DNA of 64,000 bases from an uncultured Erythrobacter sp. (GCF_947492365.1 NZ_CANLMB010000002.1:186001-250000); one strand, 5' to 3'. Shown: positions 53,653 through 62,461, numbered from the stretch's first letter. The notes: generated by a model not told the origin, from the letters alone. Numbers and translations are program-made.

Positions 53653-54597
53653 TTACTCGCCCTCTTCGATAATCTGCGCGATCAGACGGCGTTCGAGATC
53701 GTCAACCTCGCCGTCAGCTTCGATCATTTTGTCGAGCCATTCCTGCTCGAAATCGGTGACCGCTTCGCCCGACGCTTCCTGTTCGGCAAAGCTTGGGCCG
53801 GTCTTGCGCTTGCCGAAGACCTTGCCGAAATGGTTGGCGACGTTGGGCGCTTCCTTGGCCATTTGGCCGAAGAAGCGGCCGACATTGGCTTTGTTGTCGG
53901 CGATGAAGGATTGGAGTTCCTTGGCGCGGCCATGCTCAAGCTGCGCGTTCTGGAGCGCGAAGCCTTTCAAGTAATTGCTCACGCCGTCGAGAAAGAGATC
54001 GTCCCATTCAGGCGCGTTCTCGTCAGCAATTGTCTCATCCTTCAAGCGGAAGAGCATTTCGGCATCGAAACGGCTGACTGCGGCAGGGCCATAGCCTCCG
54101 CTGGCAAAGATCACGCGGCGAAGGATGCGCGCTTCTGCGGTTGAGATATGCGTGGCTGAAAGATCGCCGCCATTGCGGGTCGGGCCGGTGCCGGTGAGCA
54201 CTTCCTTTTCGACCTGCGCGAGCACGTAGTCCTTGAGTTTGGTCGACACGTTTTCAGCGCGCTCAATAATCCGCACCATGGTTTCAAGCTCGACAAAGCT
54301 CTCTACAACGCCGTCATGGTCGACCTGATCGATCAGCCATTGCGCTTCATTGTCGTCGCATTGCAGGCGCGGCTCGCTGCCGTTGAGCACGAATTCGCCA
54401 ATCGCTTGAACGAAGAAGTCGCACCATTCCTCATCGCGCGTATCGAGCGCGTTGTTGAGCGCAAACAGGGCCTCGGCTTCGTCGCGGTGGATGACACCAT
54501 CGCCCCAGCCCTGACGGCGAAGCGCAAGCACCTCTTGCGAGGTCACTTGCCCGTCGGCAGCGGCGCGCTGCGCGAGATCGGTGAAATGCGTGGTCAT
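53653..54597 (-). CDS. Hypothetical protein with two repeated TerB-like segments
   Basis: The protein has 314 residues, mainly helical and acidic. An internal repeat is visible: IHRDEAEALFALNNALDTRDEEWCDFFVQAIGEFVLNG (about 35-72) and VSRFDAEMLFRLKDETIADENAPEWDDLFLDGVSNYLKG (about 167-205). The C-terminus FEQEWLDKMIEADGEVDDLERRLIAQIIEEG resembles a TerB/DjlA-type helical hairpin with acidic metal-like residues. A tellurite-resistance-type or calcium-sensing role is only a guess. Confidence 0.65.
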   Translation of the reverse strand: MTTHFTDLAQRAAADGQVTSQEVLALRRQGWGDGVIHRDEAEALFALNNALDTRDEEWCDFFVQAIGEFVLNGSEPRLQCDDNEAQWLIDQVDHDGVVESFVELETMVRIIERAENVSTKLKDYVLAQVEKEVLTGTGPTRNGGDLSATHISTAEARILRRVIFASGGYGPAAVSRFDAEMLFRLKDETIADENAPEWDDLFLDGVSNYLKGFALQNAQLEHGRAKELQSFIADNKANVGRFFGQMAKEAPNVANHFGKVFGKRKTGPSFAEQEASGEAVTDFEQEWLDKMIEADGEVDDLERRLIAQIIEEGE

Positions 54598-54691
54598 TTG
54601 GCCCTGAATTCCTTTTCCTGTGCTTCGGGCATGGCACAGGTGTGCTTAAGATCGAGTTACTGCGTCAAAATCCGGCGGACCTTTCGGGGGT

Positions 54692-55114
54692 CTATCTGCG
54701 CCGTGCAGCGCTCTCGACTTCGGCGATGCAGTTAGCGCGGTCAGCCTCCCCGCCGCCTTCGCGCGCGCGGGCCTCAACATGGGTGGCGACAGGGGCGGCA
54801 TTGGCTTCGAGAGGGTAGAGATAAACGTCAAGCACACAATCGTCAGAGGTGAACTGCAACTTGCGCGCATCCCCTTCGGCGAGGTCAATCCGCGCTTCGC
54901 CAAAGCGGCTGGTCAGATCGTTTGCGCCCGCTCCGATCACGCTGTCGACGCCTGCACCGCGCATCACTTGCGGAGCGCGAAAGGCTGGGTTGGGAGTGGT
55001 CTGAGCGGGCTGGGTAACCGCTGGAGTGCTGCGCACATAGGACCCGTTGGCCGCCCCGCTCGAACAGGCGCCGAGAGCGAGGGCAAGCCCGAATGCAACC
55101 GCCAGCCTAAGCAT
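54692..55114 (-). CDS. Small lipoprotein of unknown function
   Basis: The protein (140 residues) has a lipobox LALALGAC at residues 10-17. The mature protein contains a Ser/Thr/Pro-rich linker and then a small domain, ARKLQFTSDDCVLDVYLYPLEANAAPVATHVEAR with a single later cysteine (RANCIAEV), so a disulfide with the upstream cysteine is likely. The stop lies 94 bases from the next gene. It overlaps the EI24 protein by 8 bases and is probably co-transcribed with it. Confidence 0.75.
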   Translation of the reverse strand: MLRLAVAFGLALALGACSSGAANGSYVRSTPAVTQPAQTTPNPAFRAPQVMRGAGVDSVIGAGANDLTSRFGEARIDLAEGDARKLQFTSDDCVLDVYLYPLEANAAPVATHVEARAREGGGEADRANCIAEVESAARRR

Positions 55115-55808
55115 GTTCGGCGCCTTCGCGGGCTGCGATGGCCCGGTGGGTCAGGTGCGTCCCCGCTGCTGCACCAAGGATCGGAGCTATGAACCCGACA
55201 AACGGCACCATCAGCATGGCCGCCACAATGGCTCCGAGTATAAAGCGATCAGATCTCGCGACCGGATTGCCTGCAATGTCACCTTGGCAATGGCGCAGCC
55301 ACGCCATGTCGGTCAGCTCTCGGCCCAGCAACCAGGCATTGACGAGCAGGAACAGGATCGCTGGACCCACACCGGTGATGAGCAGCACCAGCGCAACCGG
55401 CAAAGCCAGCAGGTTCACCCCAATCGCACGCCCGGCTCCGCGCAATGAATTCGCAAGATCGCGGCGGAAGGGCAGTGGCTTCGCGCGGCAAGCGGCTTCG
55501 GGAAAGTGCCTCGCTTCGACCGCTGCGACGATCTCGTCCGCGAAGAACTGCAAGACTGCGAGCGCCACGACCCGGAACAAGAACCATCCCGCCAACGCAA
55601 CCAGCAGCACTGCCGCAGCGGCTTCGATCCATCCATTTGCGGCTGCGCTCTGGCTTGCTCCAACCCAAATCAGCCCGTGGTAGAGCGCGATCCCCAGTGC
55701 GGCGAAGACCAGTAAAGTCACGAGGATCGACTTCGCCACTACGCGCAGGATCGCCGTGTCACTCAGCTGGCCAAACGCTTTGGCAAGGGCTTCGAAAACC
55801 GCGCTCAT
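55107..55808 (-). CDS. EI24 (CysZ-like) membrane protein
   Basis: This 233-residue membrane protein has about four to six hydrophobic segments, with the EI24/DUF540 pattern: long N-terminal helix pair, cytoplasmic RRDLANSLRGAGRAIGVNLLALPVALVLLITG and C-terminal helices with the loop NAWLLGRELTDMAWLRH. In Enterobacteria, CysZ exports or imports sulfate; alphaproteobacterial members are uncharacterised. It is followed by the small lipoprotein gene. Confidence 0.78.
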   Translation of the reverse strand: MSAVFEALAKAFGQLSDTAILRVVAKSILVTLLVFAALGIALYHGLIWVGASQSAAANGWIEAAAAVLLVALAGWFLFRVVALAVLQFFADEIVAAVEARHFPEAACRAKPLPFRRDLANSLRGAGRAIGVNLLALPVALVLLITGVGPAILFLLVNAWLLGRELTDMAWLRHCQGDIAGNPVARSDRFILGAIVAAMLMVPFVGFIAPILGAAAGTHLTHRAIAAREGAEHA

Positions 55809-55962
55809 AGGTCAGCCATGCGCAGGCTGCGTTTCCAAGTCAAACGGGGCACTGCTCCTTCTCCACTCCCATCCGCGCTCATTCATGCTTGGCCTGAGGC
55901 CCTCATCCCGCTAGGCGCGCACGCAATCTTTCCTTCATTCTTGCAACCACAGGACTTTTCCC

Positions 55963-56967
55963 TTGGCTGATACAAATTCCGAAACCCGTTACGACGTCAT
56001 CGCTATCGGCAACGCTGTCGTCGATGTCATTGCCTCTTGCGAAGAAGGGCTGATTGAGGAGCTTCAACTCAACCGAGGCGGGATGACGCTGATAGACGAA
56101 GCGCGTGCTGACGAGCTCTATGATGCAATGCCGCCAGCGCGCGAAGTGTCGGGCGGTTCAGCAGCGAACACGCTGGCCGGGATTTCGACATTGGGGCTGC
56201 AATGCGCCTTTATCGGCCAGGTTGCAGACGATCAGCTGGGCAAGGTGTTCCGCCATGATATGCGCGCAACCGGGATCGATTTCGACACGCCAGCGCGCGA
56301 AGGCGAACCGGCGACGGGCCGCGTGCTCATCTTCGTCACGCCGGATGGCGAGCGCACGATGAACACATTCCTCGGCGCGGGTCAGTTCCTGCCCGCCGCC
56401 GCGCTGGACGAAGATCTGATCGCAAGCGCCGCGATCCTCTATCTCGAAGGCTATCTGTGGGACCCCGAAGAGCCCCGCCGCGCCATGCGCCGCGCAATCG
56501 AAGTCGCCCGTGCTGCGGGCCGCAAGGTCGCCTTCACCGCTTCTGAAAGCTTCGTGATCGATCGCCACGGCGATGATTTCCGCGCGATGATCGATGATGG
56601 CCTGATCGACATCCTCTTCGTCAATGAAAGCGAGCTGGCGACGCTGACGGGCGAGGACGATTTTGACGCCGGCTTTGCCGCGGTCGCCGCCAAGGTACCG
56701 GTGCTGGTTGCCACACGCAGCGCCGATGGCGCCGTTGCATCGGCGCATGGCGAAAAGGCCGTGGTCGCCGCTGATCCGGTCGAGAAAGTGATCGACACAA
56801 CTGGCGCTGGCGACCAGTTCGCGGCAGGCTTCCTTGCAGGTTATGCGCGCGGTGAAGCGCTCGAACGCTGTCTACGCCGCGGCGCAATTGCCGCTGCCGA
56901 AGTCATCTCCCACTACGGCCCGCGCCCCGAAGCGGACATGCAATCTCTCATGGAAGCAAAGCTTTAG
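55963..56967 (+). CDS. Adenosine kinase (PfkB family)
   Basis: This ribokinase-fold sugar/nucleoside kinase has 334 residues. The N-terminal NAVVDVIASCEEGLIEELQLNRGGMTLI and SGGSAANTLAGISTLGLQCAFIGQVADDQLG are substrate-side signatures, and the C-terminal DTTGAGDQFAAGFLAGYARG holds the catalytic Asp. Alphaproteobacterial members of this length are annotated as adenosine kinases, phosphorylating adenosine to AMP. The start is a TTG at 55963, with AGGAC 8 bases upstream; no ATG fits. A terminator follows. Confidence 0.88.
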   Translation: MADTNSETRYDVIAIGNAVVDVIASCEEGLIEELQLNRGGMTLIDEARADELYDAMPPAREVSGGSAANTLAGISTLGLQCAFIGQVADDQLGKVFRHDMRATGIDFDTPAREGEPATGRVLIFVTPDGERTMNTFLGAGQFLPAAALDEDLIASAAILYLEGYLWDPEEPRRAMRRAIEVARAAGRKVAFTASESFVIDRHGDDFRAMIDDGLIDILFVNESELATLTGEDDFDAGFAAVAAKVPVLVATRSADGAVASAHGEKAVVAADPVEKVIDTTGAGDQFAAGFLAGYARGEALERCLRRGAIAAAEVISHYGPRPEADMQSLMEAKL

Positions 56968-56976
56968 CAGCAATCC

Positions 56977-57007
56977 AAGGGTGCTCGTTCAGGAATCGGG
57001 CACCTTT
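56977..57007 (+). terminator. Intrinsic terminator after the adenosine kinase gene
   Basis: Arms AAGGGTGCTCG (56977-56987) and CGGGCACCTTT (56997-57007) pair with two G-U positions around a 9-base loop, ten bases after the stop codon. The rest of the 200-base gap to the cytochrome gene holds nothing convincing. Confidence 0.7.
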
Positions 57008-57167
57008 CCTGTCGAGACATGGACCGCCTGTTACACGGTCCTGGGGCAAAAATCCCAGCCCCTGCAAAGAGACGGTTTTGTGCCTGCGCACCTGACAGAT
57101 GCGAACCCCAATCCAACGATGTTAAAGAGCCGGGCGCTATCTATCAGGCGGCGGGCGTGTAGGAAAA

Positions 57168-57557
57168 TCACGGCTGCGGCACGTAATCCTCGCGCCGCAA
57201 TTTGATCAGATAGTCCGCGATCTGCTCGACATGTTCGGGCTCCAGATCGAAATCCATCGCCTCGGGATAGTTGTGCGCGTCGGTGAGCCAGCTCGCCACC
57301 GTCGCTTCGGTCAGCCCCTCGCGATTGGCGATGCTTTCAAAGCTGGGCACCTCGGGATTGGGTGAGAGGAAGGGCGGTTCAACCGAGTGGCACCCCCCGC
57401 ATGCCGCCTCGACAAAGGCGGGCGGCGAAGGCGCGGTTTGGGCGGGCGCGGAAGCATCAACAGGAGTGGAGGCGACGGACGGCGCTCCGGCGGTGTTTTG
57501 GCAGGCTGAAAGCGCGAAGGCTGTCAGCAAGGCGGCGGTAATGGGGCTTCTTCTCAT
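57168..57557 (-). CDS. Small c-type cytochrome lipoprotein
   Basis: The 129-residue protein has a lipoprotein signal (LLTAFALSAC) and a single heme-binding site, CGGCHS, in EAACGGCHSVEPPFLSPNPEVPSF, with the distal methionine probably in YPEAMDFDL. It resembles class I cytochromes c of 80-100 residues. The ATG at 57557 is preferred to one 87 bases upstream, which would extend past a normal signal peptide. The electron donor and acceptor are not evident. Confidence 0.88.
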   Translation of the reverse strand: MRRSPITAALLTAFALSACQNTAGAPSVASTPVDASAPAQTAPSPPAFVEAACGGCHSVEPPFLSPNPEVPSFESIANREGLTEATVASWLTDAHNYPEAMDFDLEPEHVEQIADYLIKLRREDYVPQP

Positions 57558-57702
57558 GCTGAGAGAACAGCAGATTTGCGACAACCACGCATTGATCTGC
57601 ATCAAATTTGTTGGCTCTCGCTGCCATTGGTGGGGCAGTTGCAACCACGTGTATGGAGGCTTCGTGCGCTGGATGGCGGGCGAAAGATGCGAAGACGCAA
57701 CC

Positions 57703-57779
57703 GATTCGCGACACCATCCAAGCGCGAATCAGGCTGACTAAAAGACGCTGATATCAGAAGAAAATGTCAATGATTCGCG
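57703..57779. repeat. Three GANTC-containing octamers
   Basis: GATTCGCG occurs at 57703-57710 and 57772-57779, and its reverse complement CGCGAATC at 57723-57730. Each copy contains a GANTC site (CcrM methylation type). A 10-base palindrome, CTGATATCAG, lies between them at 57748-57757. They precede the DnaA-box cluster. Confidence 0.6.
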
Positions 57780-57820
57780 CTCCGAACGCAGTCACACAGA
57801 CCTGATGCGTAGATGGGTGC

Positions 57821-57951
57821 TGTGGATAACGGGCGTTATCCCCAAATCAAATATGACTCTTGCGTGCGTCGAAACCCTAGGGTTTCCCGCGAGTCCCACT
57901 CCTGATTGGTTCCGCAATGGAACGCAATCTGCGTGGATAAAGATATCCACA
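57821..57951. other. DnaA-box cluster around a 16-base palindrome
   Basis: Four 9-mers match the DnaA box TTATCCACA or its complement: TGTGGATAA (57821-57829, perfect), TTATCCCCA (57836-57844, 8 of 9), CGTGGATAA (57932-57940, 8 of 9) and ATATCCACA (57943-57951, 8 of 9). They form two inverted pairs, one on each side of the palindrome GAAACCCTAGGGTTTC (57871-57886). The remainder of the 601-base gap 57558-58158 holds the GANTC octamers, a weak hairpin at 58095-58114 and no convincing gene. Confidence 0.65.
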
Positions 57952-58158
57952 TGCCTGTCCCACTTGCATGAATCAATGGTCTTACTCATGATCGCAGCAT
58001 GGCAACGAAAAGCCGGACTTCGCATAGCAAAGCCCGGCCAATCGTTCGCTGGTACAGCTCGAGGCCGCCCAGTGCGAAACGGCTCCTCTAAGAGCGTCAG
58101 TTAGACTGCTGACGTTTGCCGGATCGGTCAAGGCCTCTTCGTAAGAAGGAGCCCTGCC

Positions 58159-58293
58159 ATGGGACGCAAAGTGCCGCGCCAAACGGCGCACCGTAGCTCT
58201 GTTGACGGAAAATTTGTCACAGAGAATTTTGCCAGAAGAAACCCGCGTGAGACAGAACGGGAGCAGATTAAGCGCCCCGACTGGAGCCGCTAA
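58159..58293 (+). CDS. 44-residue basic protein, first gene of a small KTSC operon
   Basis: The gene encodes 44 residues, very basic, with the pattern HRSSVDGKFVTENFARRNPRETERE, then KRPDWSR. A strong AAGGAG ribosome binding site lies seven bases upstream of the ATG. The stop overlaps the KTSC start (TAATG). Short proteins with a similar RSxxxGxFVTxxxAxxNPxxT motif occur on mobile elements and phages; I recall no known function. It is followed immediately by the KTSC gene. Confidence 0.7.
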   Translation: MGRKVPRQTAHRSSVDGKFVTENFARRNPRETEREQIKRPDWSR

Positions 58294-58493
58294 TGATGAC
58301 GGCAAGCTTCAATTCATCAGCTATCACCAGTGCAAGCTACGATCCCGATTCTGGTGGGCTTCGGATAGTGTTCACGAGTGGGCGTGGGTACGACTTTTGC
58401 CGCGTTCCAGTCTCTGTATGGAACGGACTCTGTGGCGCTTCGTCGACCGGAGCGTATTACAACGATGTGATTAGAGATAACTATCAGTGCTAA
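58293..58493 (+). CDS. KTSC-domain protein
   Basis: The 66-residue protein is nearly all one KTSC domain: SFNSSAITSASYDPDSGGLRIVF, SGRGYDFCRVPVSVWNGLCGASSTGAYYNDVIRDNY, with the typical V/S-S-x-I-x-S-x-x-Y-D start and the S-x-G-x-Y-x-N-x-x-I end. KTSC domains are small, occur alone or fused to lysyl-tRNA synthetase, and are common in phages and accessory regions; function unknown. It overlaps the upstream basic-protein gene and is followed by a terminator. Confidence 0.85.
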   Translation: MMTASFNSSAITSASYDPDSGGLRIVFTSGRGYDFCRVPVSVWNGLCGASSTGAYYNDVIRDNYQC

Positions 58494-58495
58494 AG

Positions 58496-58528
58496 AATGG
58501 CGGGGGCGCCGATTTGGTCCCCGCCATT
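58496..58528. terminator. Terminator between the KTSC operon and purD
   Basis: A perfect 10-base stem, AATGGCGGGG (58496-58505) and CCCCGCCATT (58519-58528), with a 13-base loop lies directly after the KTSC stop and before the end of the convergent purD gene. The T tract is short on the plus strand. Confidence 0.7.
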
Positions 58529-58531
58529 TCA

Positions 58532-59806
58532 TCATTCCCCCTCCCGCGCCACTTCCTTCCAGCCGATGTCGCGCCTGCAAAAGCCGCTCGGAAAGTCCAC
58601 TTTGTCGAGCGCTTCATAGGCGCTGCGTTGGGCCTCGGTCACATTGCCGCCCATCGCCGTCACGTTGAGCACGCGGCCTCCATTGGCGACCAGGCCGCCG
58701 TCTTCGCTGCCCTTGGTTCCGGCGTGGAAGACCTTTGCGCCGCCCGCTGCCGCAGCCCCTAGATCAATCTCGCCGCCCTTTTCTGGCGTACCGGGATAGC
58801 CTTTCGCTGCCATCACCACGGTGAGCGCGGTTTTGTCTGCGAAATCCGCCTCCGCGCCTGCCAATTTGCCCTTCGCGCAGGCCATCATCAGCGCGGCCAG
58901 ATCGCCCTGATAACGCATCATCAGCACCTGGCATTCGGGATCGCCAAAGCGGCAATTGTATTCGATCAGCTGCGGGCCGGTCGCGGTCAGCATCAGCCCG
59001 GCATAGAGCACGCCCGAATAGGGCATGCCCTCGGCCGCCATTGTGTCGACCGTCGGCTGGATGATCTCGGCCAAGGCGCGGGCCTGCAGTTCCGGCGTGA
59101 GCACCGGCGCGGGGGAATAGGCGCCCATACCGCCAGTGTTGGGGCCGACGTCGCCCTCGCCGACCTGCTTGTGGTCCTGCGCGGTGCCGAAGGGGACCAC
59201 ACTCTTACCATCGGTCAGCGCAAAGAAGCTTGCCTCTTCGCCCGCGAGGAATTCCTCGATCACAACCTGCGCGCCCGCTTCCCCGAATTGCCCGCCGAAC
59301 ATGTCGGCAAGCGCCTCTTCGGCCTCGGCGTCGGTCGCAGCGATCACCACGCCTTTGCCCGCTGCGAGGCCGTCGGCCTTGAGCACATAGGGCGCAGTGA
59401 ATTTGCCGAGCGCGGCGGTTGCTTCTTCGAGTGAGTGGGTGCGCACATAGCCGCCGGTCGGGATGCCCGCGCGGGCGCAGAGATCCTTGGTGAAGCCTTT
59501 GGAGCCTTCGAGCTGCGCGGCGGCTTTGGAGGGGCCGAAGGCGGGGATGTCAGCGGCGCGCAAGCTGTCAGCAAGACCATCAACCAAGGGCGCTTCGGGT
59601 CCGATCACCACCAGACCGATGGCATGGTCGCGGCAGAAGCCGACAACTGCACTATGGTCGGTCACATCCAGCGAAACGCATTCCGCTTCCTCCGCGATCC
59701 CCGGATTTCCGGGCGCAGCGTAAAGCTTGGTAAGCGACGGGGATTGCGCCAGCTTCCATGCCAGCGCATGTTCGCGGCCACCCGAACCAAGCAACAGGAC
59801 ATTCAT
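58532..59806 (-). CDS. purD: Phosphoribosylamine--glycine ligase PurD
   Basis: This ATP-grasp enzyme (424 residues) joins glycine to phosphoribosylamine in purine synthesis. The start [19 protein letters not shown] is typical. Other motifs are [33 protein letters not shown] and the metal-binding [17 protein letters not shown]. The ATG at 59806 has an AAGGAG ribosome binding site. The start codon overlaps the divergent xseA start, so both genes begin in the same CATG. Confidence 0.96.
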   Translation of the reverse strand: MNVLLLGSGGREHALAWKLAQSPSLTKLYAAPGNPGIAEEAECVSLDVTDHSAVVGFCRDHAIGLVVIGPEAPLVDGLADSLRAADIPAFGPSKAAAQLEGSKGFTKDLCARAGIPTGGYVRTHSLEEATAALGKFTAPYVLKADGLAAGKGVVIAATDAEAEEALADMFGGQFGEAGAQVVIEEFLAGEEASFFALTDGKSVVPFGTAQDHKQVGEGDVGPNTGGMGAYSPAPVLTPELQARALAEIIQPTVDTMAAEGMPYSGVLYAGLMLTATGPQLIEYNCRFGDPECQVLMMRYQGDLAALMMACAKGKLAGAEADFADKTALTVVMAAKGYPGTPEKGGEIDLGAAAAGGAKVFHAGTKGSEDGGLVANGGRVLNVTAMGGNVTEAQRSAYEALDKVDFPSGFCRRDIGWKEVAREGE

Positions 59807-61301
59807 GGCGCGCGCTCCTTCTTCTTCCGACACCGACGGGCTGCCAAAGAGCCTGCTAGCGCGCGTGCCACCGGGCGACAACGCCCAGCCGCTCTCGATC
59901 ACCGAGATTTCGCAGGCGTTGAAGCGCACGGTGGAGGACCAGTTCGGCTATGTCCGCGTGCGCGGGGAGATTTCGCGGGTTTCGCGGCCGCGCTCGGGGC
60001 ATGTCTACACCACGTTGAAAGACGACAAGGCCAATCTCGATGCGGTGATCTGGAAGGGCAATGCAAGCCGCCTTGCCTTCAACCCCGAAGAGGGGATGGA
60101 GGTGATCGCAACCGGCAAGCTGACCACTTTCCCCGGCCAGTCGAAATACCAGATCGTGATCGAGAGCCTCGAACTGGCGGGCGAGGGGGCTTTGCTGGCG
60201 CTGCTGGAGAAAACCCGCGCGCGGCTGGCGGCAGAGGGACTGTTTGCAGAAGGGCGCAAGCGTCCGCTGCCCTTCCTGCCGCGCACCATCGGCGTTGTGA
60301 CCTCGCCAACCGGATCGGTTATTCGGGACATCCTTCACAGGCTCGCGGATCGCTTCCCCAGCCATGTGATTGTGTGGCCCGTTCTGGTGCAGGGGCAGGG
60401 CGCAGCCGAGCAAGTAGCGGGGGCGATCCGAGGGTTTTCAGGGCTTGCGGAAGATGGAGCGGTGGCGCGGCCCGATGTGGTGATCGTTGCGCGCGGCGGC
60501 GGATCGATTGAAGACCTGTGGGGCTTCAATGAGGAGGCGGTGGTGCGCGCGATTGCAGAATGTACCATTCCGGTTATTTCTGCCGTGGGCCACGAAACCG
60601 ATACAACGCTGGCAGACTACGCCGCAGACCGCCGCGCTCCCACTCCCACGGCGGCTGCCGAGATGGCGGTGCCGGTGCGCGCAGACCTTGCCGCGACGCT
60701 TACCGACTTTGGCGGAAGACAGCGCCGCGCGGTGCACCGGCCGGTGGAACTGGGGCGCGAGCGGCTGGAGGCACGGCTCCGCCGGATGCCCAGCGGCGAG
60801 GCCCTGCTCCAACCCCAAGCCCAGCGGCTCGATGAACTGTCCGAGCGATTGCGGCGGGGGCTGACCGATCGTGCGGGCAAGGGACGTGAGCAGCTGGCGG
60901 GTGTCGCTTCTCGCCTGTCGCCCAGCGTGCTGATCCGCTCCCATGCCGAGGGGAGGCGGCAATTGGAGCGTGCGAGGCTCACACCTGCACTGGTCGAGCG
61001 CCCGATCGCCACAGCGCGCGACCGGCTGGCCGCGCTGGCGCGGATTGCGAGCCAGCTTCATCCCGAAAAGCCGCTCGAGCGCGGGTATGCGATTGTGCGC
61101 GATGCTGCGGGCAAGGCGCTGACCGGCAAGGCGCAGGCGGCGGCAGAGCGCAGGCTTACCCTGCAATTCAAGGATGGCGAGCTGGGCGTCGGCGTTGGAG
61201 ATGCCGTCCCACCCGCTTCGCCTCTCGCTCCGGCTCCCAAACCGCCGCCAAAAACACGCAAAGCTGCACCGCCACCGGGCCAAGATGATTTGTTCGGCTA
61301 G
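59805..61301 (+). CDS. xseA: Exodeoxyribonuclease VII large subunit
   Basis: The 498-residue XseA has an N-terminal OB-fold ([43 protein letters not shown]), the catalytic domain with [25 protein letters not shown] and [16 protein letters not shown], and a long coiled-coil region (about 330-440). The last 35 residues are rich in Pro and Lys. The ATG at 59805 is in the CATG shared with purD. No small subunit xseB is present in the window. Confidence 0.95.
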   Translation: MARAPSSSDTDGLPKSLLARVPPGDNAQPLSITEISQALKRTVEDQFGYVRVRGEISRVSRPRSGHVYTTLKDDKANLDAVIWKGNASRLAFNPEEGMEVIATGKLTTFPGQSKYQIVIESLELAGEGALLALLEKTRARLAAEGLFAEGRKRPLPFLPRTIGVVTSPTGSVIRDILHRLADRFPSHVIVWPVLVQGQGAAEQVAGAIRGFSGLAEDGAVARPDVVIVARGGGSIEDLWGFNEEAVVRAIAECTIPVISAVGHETDTTLADYAADRRAPTPTAAAEMAVPVRADLAATLTDFGGRQRRAVHRPVELGRERLEARLRRMPSGEALLQPQAQRLDELSERLRRGLTDRAGKGREQLAGVASRLSPSVLIRSHAEGRRQLERARLTPALVERPIATARDRLAALARIASQLHPEKPLERGYAIVRDAAGKALTGKAQAAAERRLTLQFKDGELGVGVGDAVPPASPLAPAPKPPPKTRKAAPPPGQDDLFG

Positions 61302-61324
61302 CCAAAGCTGCTAAGAGATACGCC

Positions 61325-61528
61325 ATGTTGATGTCCTCCAGCGATAAAGCAGCCAAGCTCTATTACGGCCCTTCCGGTTTCCGCGTTTTGCGCCCCGGCC
61401 AGCACGTCCTCTGCGCCGTTTCGGGAGAGGTGATCCCGCTCGAAGAATTGCGCTATTGGAGCGCCGAGCATCAGGAGGCCTATGCCTCTTGCGAGATCGC
61501 AACGCGCCGCCTGCTTGGCGAGGCATGA
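61325..61528 (+). CDS. DUF2093 family protein
   Basis: This small cytoplasmic protein (67 residues) fits the alphaproteobacterial DUF2093 family, with YYGPSGFRVLRPGQHVLCAVSGEVIPLEELRYWSAEHQEAYASCEIATRR and two conserved cysteines. It lies 23 bases after xseA, a common arrangement in sphingomonads, and its stop overlaps the next start by 4 bases. Function unknown. Confidence 0.88.
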   Translation: MLMSSSDKAAKLYYGPSGFRVLRPGQHVLCAVSGEVIPLEELRYWSAEHQEAYASCEIATRRLLGEA

Positions 61529-62460
61529 GGGCGTCTTCGAGGATCTGGGTTGCATTTGCGCCCGCCGCTTTGGGACTAACAGCGCTTGCAAGCTGCACCG
61601 GTAGCGAAGCGGCTGCCCCCGAGAGCGCGAGCGAGCCGATGCCCGAGGCGGCGAGCGTGTCCGAAATGGCGGAACAACCCGCGCCAGCCCCTCCACCCGC
61701 GATGCCGCCCGAATGGGTGTTCTCGGGCGAGCTGACCCAAGGCGGCTATATTCGCGGCAGAGCGCCAGCAGGTACGGTGCAGGCTTCGCTGGGCGATCAG
61801 GCGCTCGCACTTTCAGACGACGGCACATTCTTCGCCGCGTTTGACCGTGACAGCGCCGATTCGCTCGCACTGACGGCTACGCTTGGCGGCGGCGAGATCG
61901 TGCGCGAGCAACTGACAATCACCCCGCGCGACTGGCAGATCGAACGCGTCAATGTCGCGCGCAGGCCTGGCGGAGCGAGCGCGAGCTTTATGCAGCGCCG
62001 CCAGCCGGAACTCGACGCGATCTGGGATGCTCGCCAGCGCCAGACCGGCGCGCAAGGGTGGTCGCAGGACTTCATCTGGCCAGTCAAAGGGCGCATTTCA
62101 GGCCGCTTTGGCCGCCAACGCATCTATCGCGGTGAGCCGGGCGGCTACCATTCGGGCATCGACATCGCACCCGGCAACGGAGTGCCCTTTGTCGCGCCCG
62201 CTGACGGCGTGGTGGTGCTCGCGCGGACCGGATTCAGCCTCGAAGGCGGGCTTATCATCATCGATCACGGGCAGGGGCTTAACAGCGCCTTCCTTCATGC
62301 CTCACGCATCGTGGTCGAGGAAGGTCAGGCGGTCCGTCAGGGCGAGCATATCGGCAATGTCGGATCGACCGGCCGCGCGACGGGTCCGCATCTGCACTGG
62401 AGCCTGAAGTGGCACCTATCGCGGCTCGATCCGCTGCTATTCGCGGGGCCGATGAACTGA
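61525..62460 (+). CDS. M23-family metallopeptidase lipoprotein
   Basis: The 311-residue protein has a lipoprotein signal (LTALASC), a low-complexity Pro/Ala-rich linker, a beta-rich region (EWVFSGELTQGGYIRGRAP) and a LytM/M23 domain at about 200-311 with zinc ligands in GGYHSGIDIAPGNG and the second motif HLHWSLKWHL. It probably cleaves or regulates cleavage of peptidoglycan cross-links. The ATG overlaps the DUF2093 stop (ATGA). Confidence 0.9.
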   Translation: MRASSRIWVAFAPAALGLTALASCTGSEAAAPESASEPMPEAASVSEMAEQPAPAPPPAMPPEWVFSGELTQGGYIRGRAPAGTVQASLGDQALALSDDGTFFAAFDRDSADSLALTATLGGGEIVREQLTITPRDWQIERVNVARRPGGASASFMQRRQPELDAIWDARQRQTGAQGWSQDFIWPVKGRISGRFGRQRIYRGEPGGYHSGIDIAPGNGVPFVAPADGVVVLARTGFSLEGGLIIIDHGQGLNSAFLHASRIVVEEGQAVRQGEHIGNVGSTGRATGPHLHWSLKWHLSRLDPLLFAGPMN

Positions 62461-62461
62461 G

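Noticed and set aside
57805..58104. Plus-strand open frame of 99 residues across the DnaA-box cluster.
   Set aside because: It covers the palindrome and the boxes, has no ribosome binding site, and its composition looks random.
57982..58305. Minus-strand open frame of 107 residues overlapping the small KTSC operon.
   Set aside because: No ribosome binding site, cysteine- and serine-rich random composition, and it lies opposite the better supported plus-strand genes.
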